36,921 nt of DNA from CAYWVR01 sp964461715 (GCA_964461715.1 CAYWVR010000031.1:1-36921); one strand, 5' to 3'. Positions 10,347 through 19,222 are shown, counted from the first letter of the stretch. The notes: generated by a model from the letters alone, not told the origin. Numbers and translations: made by a program.

Positions 10347-11102
10347 TCACTCCGGGGACGCCTCGTCCTCGGCGTCGCTTCCCCCCTCGCCGGGCCGCTC
10401 GGTCTCGGGCTGCGTCAGGTCCCGGCCGATGGGCGGCATGTCCGCCGGAGCGGGGGGCTTGCCGCCGAAGCGGTTCTCCGTCCCCGCCGCCAACCGCCGA
10501 TAGTTCCCCGCGTGCCGCGCTAGCACCAGGGCCACCAACGCGAGGACGAAAACGGTGATGGGCAGGTACGCGTCCCACGCCCGCGCGTGCTCGAAACCCA
10601 GGTACGCCGCCAGAAGTCCCACCGCCGCCGCCGTCGACGCGACCGAAACGTACCGCGTCGCCAGGAAGACGATCACCCACAGCCCGAACGCCGCGATGCC
10701 CCACCACCGTACCATGGGCAGCGCGAGCACGACGCCGAGGCTCGTTGCCACGGCCTTGCCCCCCTTGAACCGGAGCCATACGGGGAAGACGTGGCCGAGG
10801 ATCGGGCCGAGGGCCGTCGCCGCCACCGCCAGCCAGAGCCCCGGCGGGTTCTCCGCAAAGAGCGTCGGCAGCAGGTACGTCGCCATCACATAGACGGGCA
10901 CGAACCCCTTGGCCGCGTCCAGGACGAAGGCCAGCACGCCCCATGGCGCCCCGCAGACGCGTCCGCAGTTCGTCGCGCCGATATTCTTCGATCCGTGCTG
11001 CCGCAGGTCCACCCCGCGGGCCCGGCCGATGAGCCATCCGAACGGGACGCTCCCTGCACAGTACCCGCCCACCAGGACGCCTGCGATCACCAGGGCCGTC
11101 AC
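10347..11102 (-). CDS. plsY: Glycerol-3-phosphate acyltransferase PlsY
   Basis: PlsY acylates glycerol-3-phosphate from acyl-phosphate in the inner membrane, the first step of phospholipid synthesis. The three family motifs are visible: GSVPFGWLIGR, GSKNIGATNCGR (about residues 37-48), and FKGGKAVATSLGV (about 112-124). Several hydrophobic membrane segments follow. The 251-aa protein is longer than the usual 190-220 because of a hydrophilic, Pro/Glu-rich tail after about residue 205. Its GTG start overlaps the upstream glycosyltransferase stop by 4 nt, with AAAGGAGGA just upstream. It is the last gene of the LPS-core operon. Confidence 0.94.
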   Translation of the reverse strand: MTALVIAGVLVGGYCAGSVPFGWLIGRARGVDLRQHGSKNIGATNCGRVCGAPWGVLAFVLDAAKGFVPVYVMATYLLPTLFAENPPGLWLAVAATALGPILGHVFPVWLRFKGGKAVATSLGVVLALPMVRWWGIAAFGLWVIVFLATRYVSVASTAAAVGLLAAYLGFEHARAWDAYLPITVFVLALVALVLARHAGNYRRLAAGTENRFGGKPPAPADMPPIGRDLTQPETERPGEGGSDAEDEASPE

Positions 11103-12268
11103 GTCTCCTCCTTTCGGCGGGCGGCCTTCTGGAGGACCGCCAGGATGTCGCGGAAGTTGCGATCGAGACCGTGGTCTTCGGCCGTCGCGCGGGCGGCCCG
11201 GGCCATCGGCTCGCGCCGGGCCGGGTCCAGGAGCCGCTGCATCGCGTATGCCAGGGCTGCCGTGTTGGCGGGCGAGGCGAGCACCACGCCCTCCTTGCCG
11301 TCGGTTATCAGCTCCGACGCCCCGTTGAAAGCGGTCGTGATGACCGGCCGGCCCGAGGCCAGCGCCTCAAGCACCACCAGGCTGCACGGATCGTACCATG
11401 TCGGCTGAACGTAGACGTCGCTCGCCGCATACGCCGGCCGCACGTCCTCCAGCGCTCCCGCGAAGATGAACCGGGCCCCGCATCCCAAACGCTGTGCGAG
11501 CCGGCGGTACGGCCCCGCGCGACCCTTGCCGACGACAAGCACCCGCCACGGGCCGCGGCCGCTCCCCAGCCGCCCGCCGGCTTCGACCAGCTCCCGGAGA
11601 CCCTTGAGACGGAAGTTGTGGGCGACCAGGGCGAAGCATGTCTCGCCCTCCGCCAGGCCCCACCGCGCCCGCGCCTCGGCCCGAAGCCCGTCACAGACCG
11701 CGGGCGAGAACCGCTCGAAGTCCACGCCGTTGTAGATGAGGTGGAGTCGCTCGTCGGGGACGTTGTGATACGTCTGCATGTCCTCGCACACCATCGCGCT
11801 GATGGCGATGACCTCGGGCGGGTCGTCGGCATCATACTGGCGGGCCTCGATGGCCCGCTTAATCCGAATCCGCGGGTTGACCGCGTCGAACGCCTGTTTC
11901 AGGCCCCGCAACGCCGGGTTTCGCACGAGGAGCAGGTTCTGCCGCCGGCTCCCGTCCAGGGTCCCTCCGTGCGGCATGAGGACGTCGGCGCCGAAGGTGC
12001 GGGCGACGGCCAGGGCGACGTCGAGGCCCGCGCGACTCGTGGCGCGGCGGACAGCCCGGGCGAACCGGAGGTCCCGCCCCCAGCGGGTGACGCCGCGCTG
12101 GAGCACGTGATGCGTAAAGGCCCCCTCGGGGGTGCGGCCGCCGAACCCGCCCGCGACGAGGTGGACTTCGTGCCCGGCTTCGAGGAGCCACGCGGCGAAG
12201 CGGCAGACCCACGTCTCCGCCCCGCCGCGAGACGGGTCCACGTGCTCGAGCTGGAAGCCAATCTTCAC
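11099..12268 (-). CDS. WaaG-like glycosyltransferase (GT4), probable LPS core sugar transferase
   Basis: This GT-B enzyme of family GT4 probably adds a hexose to the LPS core. Features are the N-terminal donor/acceptor fold start KIGFQLEHVDPSRGGAETW, HLIYNGVDFERF in the linker region, LVAHNFRLKGL, and the C-terminal nucleotide-sugar motif YDPCSLVVLEALASGRPVIT, which closely matches the WaaG/RfaG pattern. From the GTG at 12268 the protein is 389 aa. That start gives the family N terminus, with GGAG about 11 nt upstream; a GTG at 12310 would add 14 non-family residues. It follows the double kinase gene and overlaps plsY. The transferred sugar is not predictable. Confidence 0.87.
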   Translation of the reverse strand: MKIGFQLEHVDPSRGGAETWVCRFAAWLLEAGHEVHLVAGGFGGRTPEGAFTHHVLQRGVTRWGRDLRFARAVRRATSRAGLDVALAVARTFGADVLMPHGGTLDGSRRQNLLLVRNPALRGLKQAFDAVNPRIRIKRAIEARQYDADDPPEVIAISAMVCEDMQTYHNVPDERLHLIYNGVDFERFSPAVCDGLRAEARARWGLAEGETCFALVAHNFRLKGLRELVEAGGRLGSGRGPWRVLVVGKGRAGPYRRLAQRLGCGARFIFAGALEDVRPAYAASDVYVQPTWYDPCSLVVLEALASGRPVITTAFNGASELITDGKEGVVLASPANTAALAYAMQRLLDPARREPMARAARATAEDHGLDRNFRDILAVLQKAARRKEET

Positions 12269-12337
12269 GCCGCGTGTGTCTCCAGGGTGCGCGCGTGCCT
12301 CGCCGGTCACGAGTATGGCATAGACCGGGGCCGGCGT

Positions 12338-14134
12338 CTACGGTTTGGCACGGGCGCGGCGGCGGGCCTCGCGGCGGGCGATGCGGCGGGCCTTGCGCGC
12401 GGCGGCCCGGAGGATGGACTTGGCGCGACGGTCCAGGCGCCGCGTGCCGAAGTACTCGACCGCGAACCGCATCCGGTCCGTCTCCGTGAAGACCCGCGAC
12501 CGGATGCCCGTCGCGGGCGACGGCCATGACGAGAAGAGCAGGGCTGCCAGGTCCTTGACGATCCATCGGCGCGGGGCCCCGCCCGGCCGCCTCCCCAGCC
12601 GCTGGAGGTCAATCAGGTGCAGCACCTCCCCGCCGCCTTCGACCGGCCGGACGAGGATGTGACAGAGGTAGAAATCGCGATGCACGAATCCCGCGCCGTG
12701 CAGCGTCCGGGCCAGCCGCCCGATCTTACGCACCAGCCGCCGCTTCTCGGCCGTCGGCCCCTCGCCGCCGGGGCCGAACCGGGCCTCGGCGTCGTCGTCC
12801 GCCTGCGTCGCCCCGCCGATCTCTTCGGTGACCAGGCAGCTCCGCTCGATGCGTCCGCCCGCCTCGAACGCCTCCCCGAGGGCCGCCAGACGCATCGTCG
12901 GGATTCCGAGGTCCGTCAGCCGCACGATGCCCTGAACCTCCCGCCTCGCCTGGCTGACGGGTTGCCCCAGGCCGACCGTCCGCCGCACCTTCAGCGTCCA
13001 CGGGACGCGCGTGTGGCGTTTTAGGTACAACGCGACGCGCGACCCGGCCGGCCCCTCAAGCTCCGCCCGGACGGTCGAGCGCCCGGGGACGACGCGGTAC
13101 GGCTCGCCGCCGCCGTAGGTCATCAGGGCGTCGAGGGTCACGAGGCCCGCCCGCTCCAGATGCGGCCGGAAAGCGTCGAGGACGCGGAGTCGTCCGCCGT
13201 CGAGGACGGTGTGCGATTCCTCGGCCAGCGGCACCATGCCTGGCGGCGCGGTACGCCGGAAGGGGAGCAGGTTCGGATCGCGTCCGCGCCCGGCCAGGCG
13301 CGCCGCTTCGCGTTCGACGCTGCGAACGAGGCGCTTGGCCGCCGCGTCGAGTCGGTCAAGGCCCGAGTACGCGAGAAAGAAGCGGAGGCGGTCGGTGCGG
13401 GCGACGCCCGGCTCGCGGGTCGTGGCCGCAAGGGCCGCCAGGTCCCGCACCCGCCTCGCGGGCGTCAATCGCCGCACGCGCATCGGGTCGATGAAAACCG
13501 CGCGCGGCGCGTCGGTGCCAAGGCTTTCCAGGAACAGGTGCTTGGCGTAGAGGTCCGTGTAGGCGAAGGCGGCGTCGTGGAGGCGGCGGACAGTGTCGGC
13601 GACGGCCCGGGCGATGCGGCGCGGCGAAGGTCCGGCGCCGGGCGTGCGCTCCTGAATCCACGCCGCCAGGCTCGGGCCGCGCACCTCCTCAAACGCCAGG
13701 AGGGTCCGGGGTCCGTCGGGGCCTCGCGCGCGGCCGAAGGCAACGGGCGTCGCGATGGGGACGCCGGCGGCGGCGAGGCGCCGGGCATTTCGCCACTCGC
13801 GCCGGGCGGGGACCATGGGACGCCGCCCAAGCAAAATCTCCGCCCCGTGCCGCCGCGCGCCCCGGGCCCAGGCGCGCTTCACGTAGAGGACAAGCGGCTC
13901 GCCATCGTCGCGCGGTACCTCGACGCGGGCGACGTCGCGGGTGGGATGGCCGTCGAGGACGCGGCCCTCGGCGGCCCGCCAAAGGGACCCGAAGTCCGCG
14001 AGACGCGCGGCTTCGAGGGCGGGGCGGTAGTCGGGATGGATGAGCCATGGGGCCATCGGTGCGTTCTTTGCATCAGAGCGGCCCGCAAACGGGCCGGCGA
14101 AACGGGCTGCGGATTCAAAGGTCCAGGCCGTCAT
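12338..14134 (-). CDS. Double-domain LPS core kinase-like protein (two WaaP/KdkA-like domains in tandem)
   Basis: The 598-aa protein holds two successive protein-kinase-like domains of the WaaP/KdkA/InaA type, which phosphorylate Kdo or heptose of the LPS core. Domain 1 (about 30-275) has ATP-site Lys86 in LYVKRA, catalytic Asp194 in YTDLYAKHLFL and metal Asp216 in FIDPMR. Domain 2 (about 315-585) has Lys372 in LYLKRH, catalytic Asp487 in VHRDFYLCHILV and metal Asp509 in LIDLQR. Both keep the core residues, so both may be active; single-domain homologues are about half this length. The ATG at 14134 overlaps the upstream gene by 20 nt; an ATG at 14056 would avoid this and start just before domain 1. 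The C terminus is very basic. Confidence 0.85.
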   Translation of the reverse strand: MTAWTFESAARFAGPFAGRSDAKNAPMAPWLIHPDYRPALEAARLADFGSLWRAAEGRVLDGHPTRDVARVEVPRDDGEPLVLYVKRAWARGARRHGAEILLGRRPMVPARREWRNARRLAAAGVPIATPVAFGRARGPDGPRTLLAFEEVRGPSLAAWIQERTPGAGPSPRRIARAVADTVRRLHDAAFAYTDLYAKHLFLESLGTDAPRAVFIDPMRVRRLTPARRVRDLAALAATTREPGVARTDRLRFFLAYSGLDRLDAAAKRLVRSVEREAARLAGRGRDPNLLPFRRTAPPGMVPLAEESHTVLDGGRLRVLDAFRPHLERAGLVTLDALMTYGGGEPYRVVPGRSTVRAELEGPAGSRVALYLKRHTRVPWTLKVRRTVGLGQPVSQARREVQGIVRLTDLGIPTMRLAALGEAFEAGGRIERSCLVTEEIGGATQADDDAEARFGPGGEGPTAEKRRLVRKIGRLARTLHGAGFVHRDFYLCHILVRPVEGGGEVLHLIDLQRLGRRPGGAPRRWIVKDLAALLFSSWPSPATGIRSRVFTETDRMRFAVEYFGTRRLDRRAKSILRAAARKARRIARREARRRARAKP

Positions 14135-14963
14135 CCTCCATAAGCTCTTGCGCGAGCGGCGTGCCCATCACCCGCGCCAGCGCGGCGCGGACCTTCCGAT
14201 TGCCGCGCCAGTGGCTGAGGCCGCCCCGGGCCAGCAGAGCGGTGGCGTGGCTCACGTGCTCGACGTAGCGATGCATCTCGTCGGGATTGAGGCGGAGGCA
14301 CGTGTACCCGGCGTCCAGGAGGCCGCGATACATCCGCTCGCCCGCGGGATGGCCGGGCGCGGCCTGGAAATCGAGCCCCAACTCGCGCACCTTCTCGGCG
14401 TCATAGAGAGCACAGTAGCTCCGCGGATACCAGCCGGGCTCGGGAATGGGCGGCGCGCCCACCAGCCGCCTCGCCCACGCCTTCATCCGCCGCGTGTTCC
14501 ACATCCGCTTCATCGCCCGGTACCATGCCGGGTCGGTCTCGATCTTGCCGGAGCCGAGGCACGCAGCCTTCGGGTCGGCTTCGAGACGGGTTACGAACTC
14601 GCCCAGCCACCCCGCGCGGCGGACGATGGTGTCGGTGTGGAAGCTGACGATCCACCGGCCGCGCGATGCCTCGATCCCTCGGTCCATCGCCGAGGCGTGG
14701 GCCCGGACGGCGTCGGCCTCGGTCTCCTCGCCTCGCTCGATGAGCCGAATCCACCCGACCTCCCGCAGCGACTCGGCGGACCCGTCCCGCGAATGGTTGT
14801 CGACGACGATGCACTCGTACGGGTGGTCCGTGAGGCGGCGGATCGCGCGCAGGCAGAGGCGCACGAGCTCGGGCGTCTCGAAGTGCGGGATGACGATGGA
14901 CGCGGTTCCCCGCGGAACGTGCCGCCCATCGCGGATTGCCCGGAGGCGTTCTGGGTCGAGCAT
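14115..14963 (-). CDS. Family 2 glycosyltransferase
   Basis: This 282-aa GT-A enzyme probably extends the LPS core or a surface glycan. The nucleotide-binding start is ASIVIPHFETPELVRLCLRA. It is followed by CIVVDNHSRDGSAESL (about 50-65) and a DxD-type motif in VSFHTDTIV (about 105-113). No membrane segment is seen, so it is probably a peripheral cytoplasmic enzyme. The ATG at 14963 has GAGG a few bases upstream. It lies 25 nt after the heptosyltransferase gene and overlaps the double-kinase frame. Donor and acceptor are unknown. Confidence 0.85.
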   Translation of the reverse strand: MLDPERLRAIRDGRHVPRGTASIVIPHFETPELVRLCLRAIRRLTDHPYECIVVDNHSRDGSAESLREVGWIRLIERGEETEADAVRAHASAMDRGIEASRGRWIVSFHTDTIVRRAGWLGEFVTRLEADPKAACLGSGKIETDPAWYRAMKRMWNTRRMKAWARRLVGAPPIPEPGWYPRSYCALYDAEKVRELGLDFQAAPGHPAGERMYRGLLDAGYTCLRLNPDEMHRYVEHVSHATALLARGGLSHWRGNRKVRAALARVMGTPLAQELMEDDGLDL

Positions 14964-14988
14964 GGGGCCTCGCTTCGCCGGGGTCCGG

Positions 14989-16011
14989 CTACTCGCGGTC
15001 GCGGCGGAGGGCTTCGGTCAGGGCGTCGAGCGCCTCGGCGGGTGTGATCTTCCACATGCACTCCGTCGTGCCGGACGGGCAGACGGGCAGCTGGCACGGG
15101 CCGCACGGCACGATGCCCTGGAGCCGGACCTCGCCCTCGTAGCCGGTGTCGGTCCAGCGGATGTCGGTTGGGCCGAACAGGGCCACCACCGGCCGTCCGA
15201 GCGCCGCCGCGTAGTGCCGAAGGCCGCTGTCGATCGCGACCATCGCCCGGGCCTGCGCGACGACGGCCCGGGCCGAGGCCAGGTCGATGCCCTTGTCATG
15301 GAACGTCTCAACGGGGACCTTGGCCTCGCGGATGATCGTGTCGGCCAGCTCGAAGTCCGACGGGCCGCACAGGATCGCCGTCTGCATCTCGTACGCCTCG
15401 CGGGCCATGTGGGCGAGCTGGGCCCAGTGCTGGACGGGCCACTCCTTCGAGGGGCCGAACTTCCCCGCCGGGCAAAAAAGGACGGTCCGAGTCGGGTCGA
15501 GCCCGGCGGCGGCGTAGGCTCGGTGGGCGGCAGCCACGTCCTCGGCCGTGGGGAAGAGCTCCATGCGGCGGTCGCCGACGGGCGCTCCCAGCTCCTCGGC
15601 CAGGCGGAGGTAATAGTCGATCTGCGGGACGGGCTTGAACTCGCCGTCCGCGCGCTGCGGCGGGACGGGGTCCGTGAGGAAAAGGCCCCGCCCGTCGCGG
15701 TCGTAGCCCAGGCGCCGGCGGGCCCGGCCCAGGTACGCGACGAGGGCGGCCCGGGCGCTGTTCGCCAGGAGCACCGCCGTCTTCACCCCTTCGGCCCGGA
15801 GCAAGCCGGCCGCGCGCCACACGCCCCGCGCGGACTTGGTCATCTCGATGAAATCGTCCGTCCATGGGTTCGGATCGAGCACGGGGCGGACATAGGGCCT
15901 GACGAGCGCGAGAATCCGCGCGTCCGGGAACCGCGCCCGAAGGGCCCGGAGCGTCGGCGTGGCCATGACGGCGTCGCCCACCCAGTTCGGCATGACCACC
16001 GCCAGCGTCAT
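14989..16011 (-). CDS. waaF: ADP-heptose:LPS heptosyltransferase-like protein (GT9, WaaF-like)
   Basis: GT9 enzymes transfer heptose from ADP-heptose to the Kdo/heptose inner core. The 340-aa protein has the N-terminal PNWVGDAVMATPTLRALRARF motif, the CPAGKFGPSKEWPVQHWAQL donor-domain block, and IDSGLRHYAAALGRPVVALFGPT, all strongly WaaF/RfaF-like. A Cys-rich stretch (GPCQLPVCPSGTTEC) near the C terminus is common in this subgroup. The ATG at 16011 overlaps the previous stop (ATGA) and has GGAAGG upstream. Heptose synthesis genes lie directly upstream, supporting the role. WaaF versus WaaC or WaaQ cannot be separated by eye. Confidence 0.9.
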   Translation of the reverse strand: MTLAVVMPNWVGDAVMATPTLRALRARFPDARILALVRPYVRPVLDPNPWTDDFIEMTKSARGVWRAAGLLRAEGVKTAVLLANSARAALVAYLGRARRRLGYDRDGRGLFLTDPVPPQRADGEFKPVPQIDYYLRLAEELGAPVGDRRMELFPTAEDVAAAHRAYAAAGLDPTRTVLFCPAGKFGPSKEWPVQHWAQLAHMAREAYEMQTAILCGPSDFELADTIIREAKVPVETFHDKGIDLASARAVVAQARAMVAIDSGLRHYAAALGRPVVALFGPTDIRWTDTGYEGEVRLQGIVPCGPCQLPVCPSGTTECMWKITPAEALDALTEALRRDRE

Positions 16012-17087
16012 GGCTTGCCTTCCAGGACGAGGAGCGTGACGACCAACGCCTGCATGAAGACGGCTAGCGGCAGGAGCGTCGCCCGAAGCGAGGAATCCTG
16101 GACAGCCAGCCCCGCGACCACGGCCACGACTGCCGCCACCTGCACGAGGTATGCCAGGAGCCGGAGCATCGATAGGCCCCCGCCTTCGCGGCGGCGCACC
16201 AGGCGGCGGAGCTCGGCCTGGATCGAACGGAGCGTCGCGGCCACGTCGTCCTCGCGCGTCGGCTCGGCCACCTGGAGGGCGGCACACTCGGGGCAGAAGG
16301 GGGGGCCGTCGCGGACGACGGCGTCTTCGGTCGGATCAAGGGGCCGGCCGCACCGCCCGCAGGCGACGGTTTCGACCGGCGTCTCCACGGGGACAGCGGG
16401 CGCAGGTTGCGGCGGCCGCGCGACCGGCGGCTCGGGCTCCGGCTCAGGCTCGGGGGTCGCCGGCTCGGGCCCCGGAACCGGCGTCGGCTCGGGCTCCGGT
16501 TCGGGCGGGGTCTCGGCCGGCTCGGCGAGAATGAGGGAGGCGGCGGCGTCGAGCGTCGGGGCCTGGGCGGTGGGCGGGTCGACCCCGGCCGGGCGGGGGG
16601 CGTCATGCGACGGCGGGGCCGGAACCTTGATCGTCCGCACGCCCGCGGCCTGGCCCGCAGCGATGTCCCGCCACGTGTCGCCCACGAGCCACGAGGCCGC
16701 GAGGTCGAGGCCCAGGTCGTCGGCCGCCCGGAGGATCATGCCGGGCTTGGGCTTGCGGCAGTCGCACTCGACGGCGAGGTCGGCGCGAACGGCGACGGCG
16801 GCGTCGGGATGATGCGGGCAACTGTACCACGCGTCGACGCGGGCCCCGAGGACGTCGAGCTGCTCGTCGAGGGCCTCGTGGAACCGGTCGAGGTCGGCCT
16901 CCGTGAACTTGCCGCGCGCGATGCCCGACTGGTTCGTGACCACCACGAGGGCGTGCCCTGCGGCGGCGAGGCGCGCCAGGCCCCGGGCCGCGCCCGGCAG
17001 GATGCGGATGTCGCCGGGGCGGGAGGGATAGCCCACCTCCTCGATGATCGTTCCGTCGCGGTCGAGGAAGACGGCGGGCCGGGTCAC
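16008..17087 (-). CDS. gmhB: D-glycero-D-manno-heptose bisphosphate phosphatase (GmhB-like HAD) fused to a zinc ribbon and membrane anchor
   Basis: Residues 1-165 are a HAD-IIIA phosphatase of the GmhB/histidinol-phosphatase type. The nucleophile pair is Asp9/Asp11 in FLDRDGT, VTNQSGIARG is motif II, the Cys/His zinc loop uses Cys90, His92, Cys108 and Cys110, and VGDTWRDI is the last motif. GmhB removes the 7-phosphate in ADP-heptose synthesis. The remaining half is unusual. There is a Pro-Glu-rich linker (about 191-230), a CxxC...CxxC zinc ribbon (Cys243, 246, 265, 268), a charged helix, and two hydrophobic segments (about 307-328 and 336-355). Normal GmhB is about 180-190 aa; this is 359. 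The GTG start at 17087 overlaps the gmhA stop by 4 nt. The phosphatase assignment is firm; the tail's role is unknown. Confidence 0.9.
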   Translation of the reverse strand: MTRPAVFLDRDGTIIEEVGYPSRPGDIRILPGAARGLARLAAAGHALVVVTNQSGIARGKFTEADLDRFHEALDEQLDVLGARVDAWYSCPHHPDAAVAVRADLAVECDCRKPKPGMILRAADDLGLDLAASWLVGDTWRDIAAGQAAGVRTIKVPAPPSHDAPRPAGVDPPTAQAPTLDAAASLILAEPAETPPEPEPEPTPVPGPEPATPEPEPEPEPPVARPPQPAPAVPVETPVETVACGRCGRPLDPTEDAVVRDGPPFCPECAALQVAEPTREDDVAATLRSIQAELRRLVRRREGGGLSMLRLLAYLVQVAAVVAVVAGLAVQDSSLRATLLPLAVFMQALVVTLLVLEGKP

Positions 17088-17689
17088 GACGATGGCTCCT
17101 CGGCGGGGGTGTCGGATTCGCGGGCGAAGAGAACCTGCTCGACGTTTCGGCAAAGGATGTGTATGAGAACGAGGTGCCCCTCTTGGATGCGCGGGCTCGC
17201 GTCGGCGGGAACGCGGAGACAGACGTCGGCCAGCTCCGCCAGCTTCCCGCCCGTCCGTCCGGCCAGCGCGAGGACGCGGCCCTTCCGCCGCCGCGCCGCT
17301 CCGGCGGCCTTCAGGACGTTGGCGCTCGTGCCGCTCGTGGAGAGGCAGACGAGCAGGTCGCCCTCGGCGAGGAGGGCCTCGACCTGGCGCTCGAAGGTTG
17401 TCTCGAAGCTGTAATCGTTGGCGATGGCCGTCAGGACGCTGGTGTCGGTCGTCAGGGCGACGCAGGGCAGGGGCGGGCGGTCGATGAGGAACCGCCCGAC
17501 CAACTCGCCCGCCATGTGCTGGGCCTGGGCGGCGCTGCCTCCGTCGCCGCATACGTACACCGTGCCGCCCGCGCGCAAGGCGTCGACCAGCATCCGGACC
17601 GCGTCGGCGACGGGCTCGGCGAGGGTCTCGGCCATGGCCGTCAGGACGCCGATCGAATCGAGAACCTCCTCGCGAACGGGACCAATCAC
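17084..17689 (-). CDS. gmhA: Sedoheptulose-7-phosphate isomerase
   Basis: GmhA converts sedoheptulose 7-phosphate to D-glycero-D-manno-heptose 7-phosphate, the first heptose step. The 201-aa SIS-domain protein has VCGDGGSAAQAQHMAGEL (about 47-63), with Glu62 in the position of a catalytic glutamate. It also has LSTSGTSANVL (phosphate loop) and IQEGHLVLIH, with His172 at the catalytic histidine position. The GTG start at 17689 overlaps the hldE stop (GTGA). AAAGGAGG lies 7 nt upstream, inside the end of hldE. Confidence 0.95.
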   Translation of the reverse strand: MIGPVREEVLDSIGVLTAMAETLAEPVADAVRMLVDALRAGGTVYVCGDGGSAAQAQHMAGELVGRFLIDRPPLPCVALTTDTSVLTAIANDYSFETTFERQVEALLAEGDLLVCLSTSGTSANVLKAAGAARRRKGRVLALAGRTGGKLAELADVCLRVPADASPRIQEGHLVLIHILCRNVEQVLFARESDTPAEEPSS

Positions 17690-19197
17690 GTCGCGCCTCC
17701 TTTCATCCCCTCGTTAGGCGAGTGGCGGCCGCGGATGCGGTTGACGATCTCGGTGGTGCTCATGCCGGGCACGAGCGGCGCGAGAACCACGCGCCCCCCT
17801 CGCCCCTCGACGAACTCGCGTCCGACGACGCCCTTGTCGGCCCAGTCCTCGCCCTTGACGAGGACGTCGGGCCGGACGGCCTCGACGAGCCGAGCCGGGG
17901 TGTCCTCGTCGAAGACAGCGACGTAATCGACGGCCTCCAGGCCCGCCAGGACGCGGGCCCTCGCCGCCTCGTCGCAGACGGGCCGGTCGGGGCCCTTGAG
18001 ACGCCGGACGGAGGCGTCGCTATTGAGGCCCACGACGAGGACGTTGCCCCGAGCGGCGGCAAAGCTCAGGAACTCGATGTGCCCGGAGTGAAGAATGTCG
18101 AAGCATCCGTTTGTGAAGACGATCGTCTCGCCGAGGTTGCGGTGGCGGTTGAGGTCGATCTGGAGGTTCGCCAGGGTGCGGCGCTTGTCGCCGGCGCGGC
18201 GGGCCTCGGTCAGAAGGTCGGCGACGATCTCGTCGCGGCTGACGGTCTGGACGCCGAACTTCTCGACCTCGATGCCCCCCGCCACGTTCCCCAGCCGCAC
18301 GGCCTCCTCGAACGACCCGCCGGCGGCCAGGACGAGCGTGACGACGGCGATGACCATGTCGCCGGCCCCGGCGTTGTCGTAAACCTGGCGGGCCCGCGTG
18401 GAGACCATCCGGCTCGCCTCGCCGCGCACCGCCAGGTACGCCCCGTCCTTGTCGAGGGTGATGACGAGGGCGTCGAGATCGAGCGACTCGATCAGGGTGC
18501 GGGCGACCTTCTTGAGGGCGGGCTCGCCGTCGGGCCGGATGCCGGTCGAGGTCTCGGTCTCCTCGCGGTTGGGCGTCAGGAGCGTCGCGCCCCGATACTT
18601 CGAATAGTCGCGGGCCTTGACGGGATCGACGAGCACGGGCAGACCGCGCCCGCGGGCCCGCCGGATGACCTCCCGGGCGAGGCGCGGCGTGAGGACGCCC
18701 TTGCCGTAGTCGCTGAGGAGGACGGCGCGGGCGCGGCCGAGGGCCCGGTCGATGCGCGCGAGCAGCCGGTCCTCGACCTCGCGGGGGATGGGGCCGGTCT
18801 CCTCCCAGTCGACGCGAAGCACCTGCTGGGGGATGCGATGCTGGGCTCGGCCGACGAAGCGGACCTTGACGCTGGTGGGCCGCTCGGCCAGGCGCACGAG
18901 GCCTCCGATTCGGGCGCCGACGTCCCTCAAGGCCGCCGCCACCGCGTCGCCGACGCCGTCGCGCCCGAGGACGCCGAAGACGCTCACGTCCGCCCCGAGG
19001 GCCCGGAGGTTGTTGACGACGCTGCCCGCGCCGCCAAGACGGGCCTCCTCCCGCGCGACGCGAAGGACCTGGATGGGCGCCTCCTGGCTGATCCGTTCGG
19101 CGTCGCCGAAGACGTAGCGATCCCACAAAAGGTCGCCGACGACGAGGACGCGGGGCCGCCCGAGGCGGCCGACCAAGTCGATGAGGTTGCGGAACAT
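17686..19197 (-). CDS. hldE: Bifunctional heptose-7-phosphate kinase / heptose-1-phosphate adenylyltransferase
   Basis: HldE phosphorylates heptose 7-phosphate at C1 and later adenylylates heptose 1-phosphate to ADP-heptose. Residues 1 to about 325 are a ribokinase-like kinase (LGGAGSVVNNLRALGAD near 55-70; YDNAGAGDMVIAV as the catalytic Asp motif). Residues from about 350 onward are a cytidylyltransferase-fold domain (FTNGCFDILHSGHIEFL; later VKGEDWADK). Both domains are complete in 503 aa. The ATG at 19197 has AAGGAG 5 nt upstream; the upstream in-frame start at 19218 adds seven unlikely residues. HldE, GmhA and the GmhB-like gene together cover synthesis of ADP-heptose; the epimerase HldD is not in the window. 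Confidence 0.96.
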   Translation of the reverse strand: MFRNLIDLVGRLGRPRVLVVGDLLWDRYVFGDAERISQEAPIQVLRVAREEARLGGAGSVVNNLRALGADVSVFGVLGRDGVGDAVAAALRDVGARIGGLVRLAERPTSVKVRFVGRAQHRIPQQVLRVDWEETGPIPREVEDRLLARIDRALGRARAVLLSDYGKGVLTPRLAREVIRRARGRGLPVLVDPVKARDYSKYRGATLLTPNREETETSTGIRPDGEPALKKVARTLIESLDLDALVITLDKDGAYLAVRGEASRMVSTRARQVYDNAGAGDMVIAVVTLVLAAGGSFEEAVRLGNVAGGIEVEKFGVQTVSRDEIVADLLTEARRAGDKRRTLANLQIDLNRHRNLGETIVFTNGCFDILHSGHIEFLSFAAARGNVLVVGLNSDASVRRLKGPDRPVCDEAARARVLAGLEAVDYVAVFDEDTPARLVEAVRPDVLVKGEDWADKGVVGREFVEGRGGRVVLAPLVPGMSTTEIVNRIRGRHSPNEGMKGGAT

Positions 19198-19222
19198 GGG
19201 ACTCCTTGTGGCTTGCACGTAT

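Noticed and set aside
16012..16287. Upstream extension of the heptosyltransferase frame
   Set aside because: It is inside the GmhB-fusion coding region and is Pro/Arg/Gly-rich shadow sequence. The ATG at 16011 has a Shine-Dalgarno and the canonical start.
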